A stretch of DNA of 5,784 nt. It comes from an uncultured Clostridium sp. (lineage in GTDB: Bacteria; Bacillota_A; Clostridia; Lachnospirales; Lachnospiraceae). The position numbers were made by a program, and so were the translations under genes. The stretch spans positions 1 to 5,784 of the forward strand of contig CAMWKN010000131.1 of NCBI GenBank assembly GCA_947174825.1, in the 5' to 3' direction. Under the pieces are notes generated by a model that was not told the DNA's origin, ran no database searches, and was given only the letters and a program-made list of their open reading frames with translations. Shown here piece after piece: positions 5,433 to 5,784 of this stretch (positions are counted from its first letter, which is position 1; every line of letters starts with the position of its first letter).

Positions 5433-5784
5433 GTATCGTAAATTGATCTTCTAAAAGTATCCAATTTGCCAGGAAAAGCCTCATCAGCTGCCAATATCCC
5501 ATTCCACGCAGGGAGAATTCTTTCACGAGATTAAATTTTCCCTGCATACTCCGCACGTCTTCAAACCAGACCTCATGCTCTATGCCATTATCTGTATAGC
5601 GGAAATAAGGCGTCTGCGCCACCTCATCAAAGGCAATGGCGGCACCATAACGAATTGCAATCTGCACCGCCTGTATATTTCCGATAGTAGTCGCTCTGGA
5701 TACTCCGGATTCATATGGCAATGTCCAATCGTAACCATAATTTGGTATTCCCAGATTTATCTTATTAACCGGTATCTCTGTCAC
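5428..5784 (-). CDS. GH18 family glycosidase, C-terminal part (spore-type glucosaminidase-like), cut by window edge
   Basis: The last 118-119 codons of a glycoside hydrolase family 18 protein. The visible part holds the late TIM-barrel blocks: KINLGIPNYGYDWTLPY (about residues 8-24 of the fragment), FDEVAQTPYFRYTD, HEVWFEDVRSMQGKFNLVKE and GMGYWQLM..ANWILLEDQF. These strongly resemble SleL/YaaH-type N-acetylglucosaminidases of spore-formers, which act on peptidoglycan or cortex fragments. The catalytic DxxDxDxE motif and any N-terminal LysM domains lie beyond the window, so activity cannot be judged. The frame is open to the edge. The GTG at 5784-5782 is almost certainly an internal Val, not a start. 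The stop is 18 bp from that of the convergent protease gene. GH18 membership is firm; spore function is inferred. Confidence 0.85.
   Translation of the reverse strand: MTEIPVNKINLGIPNYGYDWTLPYESGVSRATTIGNIQAVQIAIRYGAAIAFDEVAQTPYFRYTDNGIEHEVWFEDVRSMQGKFNLVKEFSLRGMGYWQLMRLFLANWILLEDQFTIQ

Noticed and set aside
5782..5784. GTG at the right edge as the start of a 118-aa protein
   Set aside because: The sequence opens in the middle of a conserved GH18 barrel and no upstream ribosome binding site can be assessed. It is better read as an internal Val of a longer gene.

Overview
The window looks like a low-GC, endospore-forming Clostridia genome, most likely Lachnospiraceae. This rests on the AT-rich base composition, strong GGAGG-type ribosome binding sites, a YtvI-type sporulation membrane protein, a GH18 protein resembling spore-associated glucosaminidases, and a secreted papain-like protease with a lectin-like region and Big_2 repeats. 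The assignment is inferred from family recognition, not from a search.

Layout: a leftward tRNA-Val(UAC), cut by the left edge (1-53), is driven by a near-consensus promoter. Back to back with it is a second strong promoter for a rightward VanZ-like membrane protein (222-1094). The -35 box of that promoter is bracketed by two copies of a palindromic 13-mer spaced exactly 22 bp apart. A long hairpin (1097-1154) separates this gene from a convergent, leftward two-gene operon: a DUF368/PopT-type undecaprenyl-phosphate translocase (3172-2324), then a YtvI/AI-2E-family permease (2287-1166). A 107-bp divergent intergenic region leads to a rightward 709-aa secreted cysteine protease (3280-5409). The last gene, leftward and cut by the right edge, is the C-terminal part of a GH18 glycosidase (5784-5428). 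It converges on the protease gene with only 18 bp between the two stop codons.

The protein-coding genes share a cell-envelope theme: an envelope membrane protein linked to glycopeptide tolerance, lipid-carrier recycling, a permease linked to sporulation, a surface protease and a peptidoglycan-type glycosidase. I see no phage, transposon, CRISPR or toxin-antitoxin signature. It reads as ordinary chromosomal core/envelope sequence. The least explained items are the paired palindromes in the VanZ-like promoter, the very basic tail of the protease, and the regulatory content of the popT/protease divergent region.
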